Positions 6,961 through 14,884 of a stretch of 17,747 nucleotides of DNA are shown piece after piece. The stretch comes from DATLFS01 sp035540935 (GTDB lineage: Bacteria; Actinomycetota; CADDZG01; WHSQ01), in NCBI GenBank assembly GCA_035540935.1, contig DATLFS010000036.1:1-17747 (forward strand), read 5' to 3'. The notes under the pieces are model-generated. The model was not told the origin of the DNA. It saw nothing but the letters and a program-made list of their open reading frames with translations, and did not search any database. Each line of letters starts with the position of its first letter. Position 1 is the stretch's first letter. A program made the position numbers and the translations under genes.

Positions 6961-8199
6961 CTAGCCCTGGATCACCTGGTTGAAGAGGTCGTTCCATGCC
7001 TCTTCCTCGTCTTCCTCAAGCGTCTTGTAGGAGTGGAGGCGCGCCTCCATCTCCGGCGTGGGGAACACGAGCGGGCTCTGCGCCACCTGTTGGGTGTAGT
7101 TGTCCTTCGCCTGCGCCAGGATGTCCTGCGCCGCCGGCACAGGACAGATGTAGTTGACCCATGCGGTGATCTGCGCCGCCACCTCCGGGTCGTAGACGAA
7201 GTTCATGAACTCGAGCGCGTCGATGGGATGGGCCGCGTTCTGCGGGATGGCCATGTTGTCTACCCAGAGGATGCCGCCCTCATCGGGGACGACGAACTGC
7301 AGGTCGGGGTCGTCGAACTGGAGCTGGAAGATGTCTCCCGACCAGGCCATCGTGATCCAGACGTCGCCGCGGATCAGCGCGTCGGCGTACTCGTTGCCGT
7401 AGTACTCGCGCACGATCCCGGCTTCGCGCTGCTCCAGCAGCTTCTGCTGCGCACGCTCCGCGTCCTCGACCGTGGCCTCCTGCGGGTCGACGCCCAGCCC
7501 AAGCAGCGTGAGGTTCATCGTGTCGCGCATCTCGGTGAACATCCCGACCTTTCCGGCGAAGGCGGGGTCGAACAGGTCCTCGAACGACGTGATCTCGCGA
7601 CCGGTCCTCTTCGGGTCGTAACCGATGCCGGTGATGCCGGACTGCCACGGGATGCTGTGCGCGTTCCCCGGGTCGTACGTCGGGTCCTTGTAGACCTCTC
7701 CGGCGTTCTGCTCGAAGTTGGGCAGTCTGCTGTGGTCGAGCTGCTCGAGGTAGCCGAGGCGGGCCATCTTCGCGATGAGCCAGTCGGTCACCACGATGAG
7801 GTCCCACTCGATCTGCTGGTCGTTGGCGAGCGGCTCTCGGATCGTGCCGAAGAACGACTCGTTGTCCTCGATGACCTCCTGGTAGTTGACCTGGATGTCG
7901 CTCGACTTTTCGAAGTCATCGATCGTCGGGCGCTTGCCTTTCGCGCGGTCGATGTAGAGCGGCCAGTTGGCGAAGTTGAGGGTCCCGGTGATCTCGTCGG
8001 TCGTGTAGTCGGGGTCTTGAGCCGCTCCGTTCTCCTCGGTTCGGTTCCTCTCCGCCTCGCCGCGGATGCCGCACGCGGCGGCGAGCGCGGTGACGGACAG
8101 GGCGCCGGCGCCGATCCCCATCCGGCGCAGGAGGTCGCGCCTCGTCATGACGCTGCGGCGTGGTGCCTGTGACAACAAGCGACGGATCTCGTCATCCAT
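6961..8199 (-). CDS. potD: Polyamine-type ABC transporter substrate-binding lipoprotein (PotD-like)
   Basis: The 412-residue protein has a twin-arginine-like signal (MTRRDLLRRMG, Arg20-Arg21), a hydrophobic stretch (about 28-42) and a likely lipidated Cys43 in ALAAACG. It should thus be exported, probably folded via Tat, and anchored outside the membrane. The mature part shows LNFANWPLYID, WDLIVVTDWLIAKMARLGYLE, NAHSIPWQSGITGIGYDP, WSGDIFQL and DNMAIPQNAAHP, all in the pattern of PotD/PotF-type proteins. The ATG at 8199 was chosen because it overlaps the potA stop (TGATG) and has AAGGGGG upstream; an ATG at 8148 just before the twin arginines is the alternative. The frame is open further upstream, but that part overlaps potA. 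Ligand (putrescine, spermidine or other cation) is not certain. Confidence 0.92.
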   Translation of the reverse strand: MDDEIRRLLSQAPRRSVMTRRDLLRRMGIGAGALSVTALAAACGIRGEAERNRTEENGAAQDPDYTTDEITGTLNFANWPLYIDRAKGKRPTIDDFEKSSDIQVNYQEVIEDNESFFGTIREPLANDQQIEWDLIVVTDWLIAKMARLGYLEQLDHSRLPNFEQNAGEVYKDPTYDPGNAHSIPWQSGITGIGYDPKRTGREITSFEDLFDPAFAGKVGMFTEMRDTMNLTLLGLGVDPQEATVEDAERAQQKLLEQREAGIVREYYGNEYADALIRGDVWITMAWSGDIFQLQFDDPDLQFVVPDEGGILWVDNMAIPQNAAHPIDALEFMNFVYDPEVAAQITAWVNYICPVPAAQDILAQAKDNYTQQVAQSPLVFPTPEMEARLHSYKTLEEDEEEAWNDLFNQVIQG

Positions 8200-9296
8200 C
8201 AGCTTCGCCCCCTTGGCTCGACCGCGAAGGTGTGCTCGGGCGACCACCCGAGCCGCACCTTCTGTCCCTGGCTCGGTGCGTCTTCCGGCGCCCCGAGGTT
8301 CTGCACGTACACGATCACCGTTGCTCCGTCCGCGGTGCGGCACTCGTACATCGTGCTGACGCCGACGTACGTGGAGAGCGTCACCGTCGCCTCGATCGTG
8401 TTGAGGTCGGCGCGCTCGTCTTTGCCCGACGCCGAGATCGTCAGCTTCTCGGGCCGAACCCCGATCTGGACGGCACCGCGCGCGACCGGCAGCCTCTCCG
8501 CGGGGAGTGCGATCGTCGCCCCTGCGGCCAGCCGCACCTTGGCCAGCGGTGGGTCGGCCGAGTCGACCTCGCCCTCGAGCAGGTTGCTGGCGCCGAGGAA
8601 GGACGCGACGAACGCGGTGGCCGGCAGCTCGTACACCTCCTGGGGTCTTCCCACCTGCTCGAGTCGCCCGCGGTTCATCACCCCCATCCGGTCGGACATC
8701 GTCATCGCCTCTTCCTGATCGTGCGTGACGTAGATGAAGGTGATCCCGACCTCGTTCTGGATGCGCTTGAGCTCGAGCTGCATCTGCTTCCGGAGCTTGA
8801 GGTCGAGCGCGCCCAGCGGCTCGTCCAGCAGGAGGACGCTCGGCTTGTTCACCAGAGCGCGTGCCAGCGCTACCCGCTGTTGCTGTCCGCCGGAGAGCTG
8901 ATGCGTCCGGCGTCGGTCGAACCCGTCGAGGTCGACGAGGCGCAGCGCGTCGCCGACGCGGCTCCGCATCTCTTCCTTGGGGACCTTCCGTCGCTTGAGG
9001 CCATAGGCGACGTTCTCGAACACGTCGAGGTGCGGGAAGAGCGCGTAGGACTGGAAGACCGTGTTGACATCCCGCTTATAGGGCGGGAGCGCGCGGACGT
9101 CTCTGTCGCCGAGATAGACGGCACCAGAAGTGGGGTCTTCGAAGCCACCGATGAGCCGCAGGGTGGTCGATTTGCCGCAGCCCGACGGCCCGAGGAGCGA
9201 GAAGAACTCGCCCTCCTCCACCGTCAGGGAGACGTCGTCGACCGCGACGGTGTCGCCGAACGTCTTCATCAGGTGCTCCAGTCGGACGCTCGACAT
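8199..9296 (-). CDS. potA: Polyamine-type ABC transporter ATP-binding protein (PotA-like)
   Basis: The 365-residue cytoplasmic ATPase is complete: Walker A GPSGCGKST (36-44), Q-loop Gln82 in FQSYALFPH, signature LSGGQQQR (134-141), Walker B LLLDEP (155-160) and switch His192 in THDQEEA. The C-terminal third (about 240-365) is a TOBE-type regulatory domain, with VRPEKL and GVSTMYEC segments, as in PotA, MalK and related importers. It energises the PotB/PotC pair. The ATG at 9296 lies 2 nt after the upstream dehydrogenase stop; no good Shine-Dalgarno is visible, so translation is probably coupled. The frame extends far upstream only as an antisense-like Arg-rich reading of the dehydrogenase gene, which I rejected. 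Confidence 0.95.
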   Translation of the reverse strand: MSSVRLEHLMKTFGDTVAVDDVSLTVEEGEFFSLLGPSGCGKSTTLRLIGGFEDPTSGAVYLGDRDVRALPPYKRDVNTVFQSYALFPHLDVFENVAYGLKRRKVPKEEMRSRVGDALRLVDLDGFDRRRTHQLSGGQQQRVALARALVNKPSVLLLDEPLGALDLKLRKQMQLELKRIQNEVGITFIYVTHDQEEAMTMSDRMGVMNRGRLEQVGRPQEVYELPATAFVASFLGASNLLEGEVDSADPPLAKVRLAAGATIALPAERLPVARGAVQIGVRPEKLTISASGKDERADLNTIEATVTLSTYVGVSTMYECRTADGATVIVYVQNLGAPEDAPSQGQKVRLGWSPEHTFAVEPRGRS

Positions 9297-9298
9297 GA

Positions 9299-10795
9299 TC
9301 AGCCGGGCGCGGTGCCGTGCTCTTGCTGATAGCGGACGTAGTCGGCATAGGGATACCACCAAGCCTTCGCATCCACCTTGGTGTCGATGTGCACGTGCTT
9401 CGGTTGCCGAAAGTCGTCGAGACCTTCGCTGCCGAGCTCGCGGCCTATGCCCGACGCTTTGAAGCCGCCGAACGGCGCGGCTTCGTTGTCGGTGAGCGGG
9501 TCGTTGAACCACACGGTTCCGGCTTCTATGTCCTCCATGCACCGGAGCATGTAGTCGAGACGCCGCGTGTAGACGTTCGCGCCGAGGCCGAACGGGCTGG
9601 CGTTCGTCCGCTCGATCGCCTCGTCGAGAGACGACACCCGGGCGATCGGAGCGACCGGGCCGAAGGTCTCGTTCCTCATGAGGTCCATCTCGTCCTCTAC
9701 GTCCACCACGACCGCAGGCGTGAGGAAGTAGCCGCGCTCGAAGGGACGATCTCCGCCGTGGACGACGCGCGCCCCGGCGCGCCGTGCTGATGCGAGATGT
9801 TCCTCGACCTTCGCGCGCTGGCCGGCGCGGACGAGCGGCCCGACGTCGGTCGCCGCGTCCATCGGGTCCCCGACCACGATCTTCTGCGCGTGCTCGACGA
9901 ATGCATCGACGAAGTCGTCGTAGACGTTCGGGAGGACGTAGAAGCGCTCCGCGGAGGTGCAGACCTGGCCGGCGTTCAGGTAAGCCGCCCACACCGCCCC
10001 CCGCGCGGCGACGTCGAGGTCGATGTCGTCGCACACGATGAAGGCGTCTTTGCCTCCCAGCTCGAGGTGCACCTTCTTTATCTGCTCCGCCGCAGCGCGC
10101 ATCACCTGCTTGCCGGTTTCCACCGACCCGGTGAACGCGACCATCGAGACGTCCCGATGCTCGACGAGGTGCGCGCCAACCTCACCGGCGCCGGCGACGA
10201 CGTTCACGACGCCCGGCGGGAAGATCGTCGCCAAGCCTTCACAGAGCGCGAGCGTCGAAAGCGGCGTGTTCTCGCTGGGTTTCACCACGACGGTGTTGCC
10301 TGCTGCCAAAGCAGGAGCGAGCTTCCACGCGAGGAGCAAGATCGGGTAGTTCCAGGGGACGATCGCGGTCACGACCCCGTAAGGCTCTTTGACCACGAGG
10401 TTCAGCTGCCCCGCCTCGCCCGACGGCACGACGCGGCCGCGCTCGGCGCGCCCCAGCTCCGCGTAGAAGTCGAAGCACGCCGCGCTCCATCCCATCTCGT
10501 CGGTGTTCTCCACCAGCGGTTTCCCGCCCTCGTGCGTCAGGATCCGGGCGAGGTCGCCGGTCTTCTCGTTGAGAAGGGCAGATACCGCGTGCAGCATCTC
10601 GCCGCGCTCCGCGGCCGGCGTCCTCTTCCACTCCTTGAAGGCGGTGCGCGCCGCGGCGACGGCCGCGTCTACCTGCTCCTCGGAAGCAGAGGCGACCTCG
10701 TCGATCACCTCCTCGGTGGCCGGATTCACCACCGGGATGCGGGTGCCGCGCCCTTCCTGCAGCTCGCCGCCGATCAGCATCCGCGCCCCGCTCAC
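9299..10795 (-). CDS. NAD(P)-dependent aldehyde dehydrogenase (succinate-semialdehyde or aminoaldehyde type)
   Basis: The 498-residue enzyme has all ALDH landmarks: PWNYP (147-151, Asn149), KPSE (172-175), FTGS (221-224), LELGGK (244-249, general-base Glu245), GQVCTSAE (nucleophile Cys279) and ETFGPV near the C-terminus. The glutamate in KPSE usually holds the NAD ribose, suggesting NAD. Within the operon it follows the GABA-type aminotransferase, so oxidation of succinate semialdehyde to succinate is the natural role; an aminoaldehyde substrate is also possible, and sequence alone does not decide. The GTG at 10795 was preferred over the ATG at 10780 because it overlaps the upstream stop as GTGA and has GGAGG (10802-10806) six bases before it. 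Confidence 0.9.
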   Translation of the reverse strand: MSGARMLIGGELQEGRGTRIPVVNPATEEVIDEVASASEEQVDAAVAAARTAFKEWKRTPAAERGEMLHAVSALLNEKTGDLARILTHEGGKPLVENTDEMGWSAACFDFYAELGRAERGRVVPSGEAGQLNLVVKEPYGVVTAIVPWNYPILLLAWKLAPALAAGNTVVVKPSENTPLSTLALCEGLATIFPPGVVNVVAGAGEVGAHLVEHRDVSMVAFTGSVETGKQVMRAAAEQIKKVHLELGGKDAFIVCDDIDLDVAARGAVWAAYLNAGQVCTSAERFYVLPNVYDDFVDAFVEHAQKIVVGDPMDAATDVGPLVRAGQRAKVEEHLASARRAGARVVHGGDRPFERGYFLTPAVVVDVEDEMDLMRNETFGPVAPIARVSSLDEAIERTNASPFGLGANVYTRRLDYMLRCMEDIEAGTVWFNDPLTDNEAAPFGGFKASGIGRELGSEGLDDFRQPKHVHIDTKVDAKAWWYPYADYVRYQQEHGTAPG

Positions 10796-12129
10796 CTCAT
10801 CCCTCCGTCGGCCCAGCGCAGCGCGTCGACGAGGACGTCGAGCCCGCGGTGGAGGTCGTCGTCGCCGATCACGAGCGGCGGCAACAGCCGAACCACGTTG
10901 TCGTAGGTACCGGCCTTGAGGATGAACACTCCACCTTCGTGACATCGCTTGGCCACGGCCGCCGTCGCCACTTTGTTCGGCTCCTTCGTGTCCGGGTCGG
11001 TCACCAGCTCGATGCCCACCATCGGCCCCAAGCCCCGCACCTCGCCGACGATGTGCAACTCCTCCGCCAGCGGGTCGAGGCGGTCGCGCATGGCCTCGCC
11101 TTGCGCGACCGCGCGCGCGAGGAGATCGGTCTCGGTCAGCTCCGCGAGCACCGCGGTGGCGGCCGCCGCCGCGACCGGATTGCCGCCGTAGGTCCCGCCG
11201 AGCCCGCCGACGTGCGGCGCATCCATCAGGTCGGCGCGGCCGGTGACGGCCGAGATCGGCAATCCGGCACCCAACGATTTCGCCGTGGTGACGACGTCGG
11301 GCACGACGTCGTAATGCTCCGCCGCGAACAACGTGCCGGTCCGTCCCATCCCCGACTGCACCTCGTCGGCGACGAACACGATGTCCCTTTCTTCGCAGAG
11401 GCTCTTCAGACGAGGCAGGAACTCGGGAGGCGAGACGACGAAACCGCCTTCACCCTGGACCGGCTCGACGACCACGCACGCGACGCGGGCCGACCCGATC
11501 TCGGAGTCGATCGCGTCGGCGATGAAGTCGGCGCACGCGATGCCACAGTCCGGATAGGTCTTGCCGAAGGGGCACCGATAGCAGTAAGCGAAGGGAAGGC
11601 GGTGGACCTCGGGGGCGTAGGGCCCGAAGCCGCGCTTGTACGGCATCTCCTTCGCGGTGAGCGTCATGCCCATCAAGGTGCGCCCGTGGAACGCGTTCGA
11701 GAAGCAAACGACGGCGTCGCGGCCGGTCGCGTAGCGGGCGATCTTGACCGCGTTCTCGACGGCTTCGGCACCCGAGTTGGCGAGCATCGTCTTCTTCTCG
11801 TGATCGCCCGGAGCCAGACGGTTCAGCGTCTCCGCCAGCTCGACGTACTCCTCGTACATCGCGACGTGGAAGCACTCGTGTAGGTATCGCTCGAGGGTCG
11901 ACCGCACCGCCTCCAGCACCCGCTCGTTCTTCCGCCCGACGTTGAGGACCCCGAGACCACCGGCGAAGTCGATGAAGGCGTTGCCGTCCACGTCGGTCAC
12001 CGTCGCGCCGTCGCCCCCCGCGACGAATACGGGGATCGTGTTGAAGACCGCGCGCGGGATCGCCTCTTCCCGCCTCTTCATCAGTTCGGTCGAGCCGGGG
12101 CCGGGCAACGTCACCTGCTCGCGGGTCAC
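10792..12129 (-). CDS. gabT: GABA-type class III aminotransferase
   Basis: The 445-residue PLP enzyme has VTDVDGNAFIDF, ANSGAEAVENAVKIAR (phosphate loop), FHGRT, VVEPVQGEGGF, ADEVQSGMGRTG (Asp255, bonding the pyridine nitrogen) and TTAKSLGAGLP with Schiff-base Lys284. It carries the cysteine-bearing insert AYCYRCPFGKTYPDCGIACA (Cys183, 186, 195, 199), common in 4-aminobutyrate and related omega-amino-acid transaminases. The expected reaction is GABA plus 2-oxoglutarate to succinate semialdehyde plus glutamate; direct action on putrescine cannot be excluded. It is the first gene of the six-gene operon. The GTG at 12129 has GGGGGGAG about 5 nt upstream. A 133-bp divergent region separates it from the PucR-type regulator. 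Confidence 0.9.
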   Translation of the reverse strand: MTREQVTLPGPGSTELMKRREEAIPRAVFNTIPVFVAGGDGATVTDVDGNAFIDFAGGLGVLNVGRKNERVLEAVRSTLERYLHECFHVAMYEEYVELAETLNRLAPGDHEKKTMLANSGAEAVENAVKIARYATGRDAVVCFSNAFHGRTLMGMTLTAKEMPYKRGFGPYAPEVHRLPFAYCYRCPFGKTYPDCGIACADFIADAIDSEIGSARVACVVVEPVQGEGGFVVSPPEFLPRLKSLCEERDIVFVADEVQSGMGRTGTLFAAEHYDVVPDVVTTAKSLGAGLPISAVTGRADLMDAPHVGGLGGTYGGNPVAAAAATAVLAELTETDLLARAVAQGEAMRDRLDPLAEELHIVGEVRGLGPMVGIELVTDPDTKEPNKVATAAVAKRCHEGGVFILKAGTYDNVVRLLPPLVIGDDDLHRGLDVLVDALRWADGGMR

Positions 12130-12162
12130 GCGTCTCCCCCCGTCGGGCGCTGGGTTGCCCGA

Positions 12163-12168
12163 ACGCTA
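12163..12168 (-). promoter_or_regulatory. Putative -10 of the gabT-pot operon promoter
   Basis: TAGCGT on the minus strand lies 33 nt before the gabT GTG and 54 nt downstream of the GTACAAA end of the motif at 12223-12238. A TAGAGT hexamer occupies nearly the same place upstream of the patD-like gene. No good -35 is seen, as would suit an activator-dependent promoter. Confidence 0.4.
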
Positions 12169-12222
12169 GCACCGCGCCGCCACTCCTCCCGGGGTCGTAA
12201 CCGGCGAAGCGAGACGAGCGTG

Positions 12223-12238
12223 TTTGTACACTCTGGAG
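12223..12238 (-). promoter_or_regulatory. Candidate regulator-binding motif CTCCAnnnnGTACAAA, copy 1
   Basis: Read toward gabT, the site is CTCCAGAGTGTACAAA. The other copy, at 16944-16959, agrees at the 12 fixed positions, with the same orientation and near-equal spacing to the downstream catabolic gene. It also lies 24 bp before the regulator's own ATG and overlaps a possible -10 for that gene (TACACT, 12227-12232), so one protein could activate leftward and restrain itself rightward. That the divergent PucR-type protein binds it is inference. Confidence 0.45.
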
Positions 12239-12262
12239 AACGCCGTCGAAGGGGAGCGTCAC

Positions 12263-13837
12263 ATGCCGCTCGCGATCCGCAACCTGCTGGAGCTGGACGG
12301 GCTGGGCCTGAACCTCGTGGCGGGCGAGCGGGGTCTCGACCGGCCGATCCGGTGGGTGCACACCTCCGAGCTGCAGGATCCGACCCCGTGGCTGCGCGGT
12401 GGTGAGCTCATCCTCACGACGGGGATGGGGCTCAGGGGGTCGCCGTCGTTGCAGCGGGCGTACATACGCCGCCTGGTCGGCGCCGACCTTGCCGGTCTCG
12501 GTTTCGGTCTGGGCTTCGGCTTCGACGAGGTGCCGCCGCCGATCGTCCGCGCCGCGGATCGCGAGGGATTTCCCGTGCTGGAGGTCCCGTATCCGGTCCC
12601 GTTCATCGCGATCTCGGAAGCCGTGTCGACCCATCTCGCGGACGAACGCGTGCGCGACGCGCAGCTCTCGGTCGAGGTCCACGAGCGGCTCGCCTCTCTC
12701 GTGGCCGACGGGGCTGGCCCGGCCGACGTGCTCGACGAGTCGGTGTCGCTCACCGGAGGCTGGAGCGTTCTGTTCGACGTGCGGGGGAACGCGATCGCGG
12801 CCGCGGACGGCGCCGTCTCCGCGCCCGACCCCGCCCTCGTGTGGAGATCGCTGCCGCCCCGCCTCCGCGAGCGGGAGGGCCCGACCTCGAGCACCGACGT
12901 CGGTCCCCAGGGGACGCAAGTGGCGGTGGCGGTGTCGGCGGGGAAGGAGCGGGAGGGCATCCTCGTCCTGGGGAAGCGGTCGCGCCTCGACCAGCGCGAC
13001 CGGATCGTGGTTCACCACGCGGTGACGGTCCTGGGCCTGCTGCTGTCGTCACGGCGCGCCGTGGCGGCGGCCGAGCGGCGCGTGGCGGGCGACGTGCTGG
13101 CGGAGGCGCTGGCGGGCCGCGTCGCGGGCAGCGACCTCGAACGTCGCCTGGAGCTGGTCGGGTTCTCCCCGGGGGGGCCGGTGACGGCGATCGTCGTCGA
13201 GGCCGACGGCGTGCGCGACGCGGCCGCACTCGAGGACCTGGCGTGGTCGATCGACGGCGCGCTCGGACTGCGGGCGCGTGGTGTACGCACGGCCGTGCTC
13301 TCGGGGCGGATCGCAAGCCTGGTCTCGGCCGACGATGCGGAGGCCCTCGCGGCCTCGCTTCTCGACGATCTCGACGCGGCCGCGGCCGACCTGTCGCTCG
13401 AACCGCGGGCGCTGCGCGTCGGCCTGGGGCGGCCGAGCGAGACGAAGGCCGCCCGCGACTCCTATCTCTCGGCGATCTTCGCTCTGCGGGCCGCTCCGGC
13501 GGATCGCCGGATCGCCGGCCCCCGAGACCTCGGCACGTTCTCACTCCTCCTCGGCACGCAGAGCGCGGCGGTCCTCGAGGCTTACGTCACGGCGGTCATC
13601 GGCCCTCTCGTGGAGCGCGACCGCGACCGGCACTCCACCCTCGCCGCGTCGGTCAAAGCGTTCATCGAAGCCGGCGGTCGCTGGGAGCCGGGAGCCGAGG
13701 CGCTCGGCGTTCACCGCCACACGTTGCGGTACCGCGTCCGCCAGGCGGAGGAGCTCCTCGGGCGCGATCTGTCGCGGGCCGAGGACCGGCTCGAGGTCTG
13801 GCTCGCGCTCAAGGCCGCGGAGGTGCTGGCGGAGTAA
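12263..13837 (+). CDS. PucR-family transcriptional regulator
   Basis: The 524-residue protein has the PucR layout. The N-terminal ligand-sensing domain (about 1-125) begins MPLAIRNLLELDGLGLNLVAG and contains WVHTSELQDPTPWLRGGELI, a block strongly typical of the family. A variable middle region follows. The C-terminal PucR-type helix-turn-helix (about 460-522) includes GGRWEPGAEALGVHRHTLRY and an EDRLEVWLALKA tail. PucR proteins usually control purine, amino-acid or amine catabolism. Divergence from the gabT-pot operon suggests it senses a polyamine or GABA-pathway compound. The ATG at 12263 was chosen because GGGGAG (12251-12256) lies six bases before it and the domain begins there; a TTG at 12224 is rejected. 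The ligase gene follows after 24 bp and may be co-transcribed. Confidence 0.92.
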   Translation: MPLAIRNLLELDGLGLNLVAGERGLDRPIRWVHTSELQDPTPWLRGGELILTTGMGLRGSPSLQRAYIRRLVGADLAGLGFGLGFGFDEVPPPIVRAADREGFPVLEVPYPVPFIAISEAVSTHLADERVRDAQLSVEVHERLASLVADGAGPADVLDESVSLTGGWSVLFDVRGNAIAAADGAVSAPDPALVWRSLPPRLREREGPTSSTDVGPQGTQVAVAVSAGKEREGILVLGKRSRLDQRDRIVVHHAVTVLGLLLSSRRAVAAAERRVAGDVLAEALAGRVAGSDLERRLELVGFSPGGPVTAIVVEADGVRDAAALEDLAWSIDGALGLRARGVRTAVLSGRIASLVSADDAEALAASLLDDLDAAAADLSLEPRALRVGLGRPSETKAARDSYLSAIFALRAAPADRRIAGPRDLGTFSLLLGTQSAAVLEAYVTAVIGPLVERDRDRHSTLAASVKAFIEAGGRWEPGAEALGVHRHTLRYRVRQAEELLGRDLSRAEDRLEVWLALKAAEVLAE

Positions 13838-13861
13838 GGGCGCCGGGGGGAAGATGGAGCG

Positions 13862-14884
13862 ATGGACCTGCCATTCGCACCTCCGCTCGACCCGATGCTC
13901 GCCAAGCTGGCCGACGATCTGCCGGAAGGCGCGCCTTGGATCTACGAGCCCAAGTGGGACGGCTTCCGCGCGCTGCTCTTCCACGGCGACACGGTCGCGA
14001 TCCAGAGCCGCGACGGTCGCGATCTCGTGCGCTACTTCCCCGAGCTGGTCGATCTCGTGACGGGGGGCACGCCACCCGGCTCCGTCCTCGACGGCGAGGT
14101 CGTGGTCGCGGCGCGCGGTCGCTTCGACTTCGACTCGCTCAGCCTGCGGCTGCATCCTGCCGCATCGCGGGTCGAGCGGCTCGCCGGCGACATCCCCGCG
14201 GCACTCGTTCTCTTCGACGTGCTCGCGCTGGAAGGCGAAGACGTGACGGCGCGTCCGCTGGCGGAGCGCCTGGAGCAACTGGAACGGCTGGCGCCTCTTC
14301 CGAAGGACCCGGCCGAGGTCCTGGACGCGCTGGCGGCGGAGCCGAGCGGCATCCTCGCGACGCCTCGAACGAACGACGTCGCCACGGCGCGCCCGTGGCT
14401 CACGGCGTTCGAGGAGCGCGGCCTCGACGGGGTCGTCGCGAAGCGCCTCGATCGCCCCTACCTGTTCGGGAAGCGCGACATGGTCAAGGTGAAGCCGCGG
14501 CGCACCGCCGACTGCGTGGTCGGCGGGTTCCGGCGTGCGAAGTCGGGCGAAGGGGTCGGGTCTCTACTCCTGGGGCTGTACGACGACGCCGGCGTGCTGC
14601 AGTACGTGGGGCATACGAGCGGCCTCAAGGCGGCCGAGCGCCTCGCGGTGCGCGAGCGGCTCCGACCGCTCGAAGGTGGGACCAGCTTCGGCGGCGGCCG
14701 CACGCCCGGCGGGCCGAGCCGGTGGGCCGCGGGCCGAGATCCTGCCTGGGTGCCGGTCGACCCCAGGCTCGTCGTGGAGGTGCGCTACGACCGCATCATG
14801 AACGGCCGCTTCCGTCACGCCGTCGGGTTGGAACGCTGGCGGGACGACAAGCGTCCGGAGGAATGCACCTTCGAGCAGGTCTAA
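13862..14884 (+). CDS. ligC: ATP-dependent DNA ligase, LigC type
   Basis: The 340-residue enzyme has the nucleotidyltransferase motifs in order: motif I EPKWDGFR with adenylated Lys31, VLDGEVVV (Glu79), LFDVLAL, motif IV DGVVAKR (189-195) and motif V MVKVKP (207-212), then an OB-fold-sized C-terminal domain from about 215. Length and the opening LPFAPPLDPMLAKL match mycobacterial LigC, a stand-alone ligase without the polymerase and nuclease domains of LigD. It would seal nicks in repair. The ATG at 13862 is preceded by a purine-rich stretch (GGGGGGAAG, then GGAG); an overlapping ATG at 13854 is out of frame. It is tail-to-tail with a LigD-type polymerase gene, a functional pairing known from mycobacteria. 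No Ku gene is in the window. Confidence 0.93.
   Translation: MDLPFAPPLDPMLAKLADDLPEGAPWIYEPKWDGFRALLFHGDTVAIQSRDGRDLVRYFPELVDLVTGGTPPGSVLDGEVVVAARGRFDFDSLSLRLHPAASRVERLAGDIPAALVLFDVLALEGEDVTARPLAERLEQLERLAPLPKDPAEVLDALAAEPSGILATPRTNDVATARPWLTAFEERGLDGVVAKRLDRPYLFGKRDMVKVKPRRTADCVVGGFRRAKSGEGVGSLLLGLYDDAGVLQYVGHTSGLKAAERLAVRERLRPLEGGTSFGGGRTPGGPSRWAAGRDPAWVPVDPRLVVEVRYDRIMNGRFRHAVGLERWRDDKRPEECTFEQV

Noticed and set aside
6409..8172. A 587-codon open frame on the plus strand across potB and potD
   Set aside because: It is antisense to two well-supported transporter genes, with repetitive Arg/Glu/Val-rich composition and no motif; long antisense frames are expected at this GC content.
9297..10034. 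N-terminal extension of the potA frame to 611 residues
   Set aside because: The extra 246 residues are an Arg-rich alternative reading of the dehydrogenase gene; the ABC ATPase domain begins right at the ATG at 9296.
12224..12262. TTG at 12224 as the start of the PucR-type regulator
   Set aside because: The ATG at 12263 has a good Shine-Dalgarno and coincides with the start of the conserved domain; the TTG lies inside the candidate regulatory motif.
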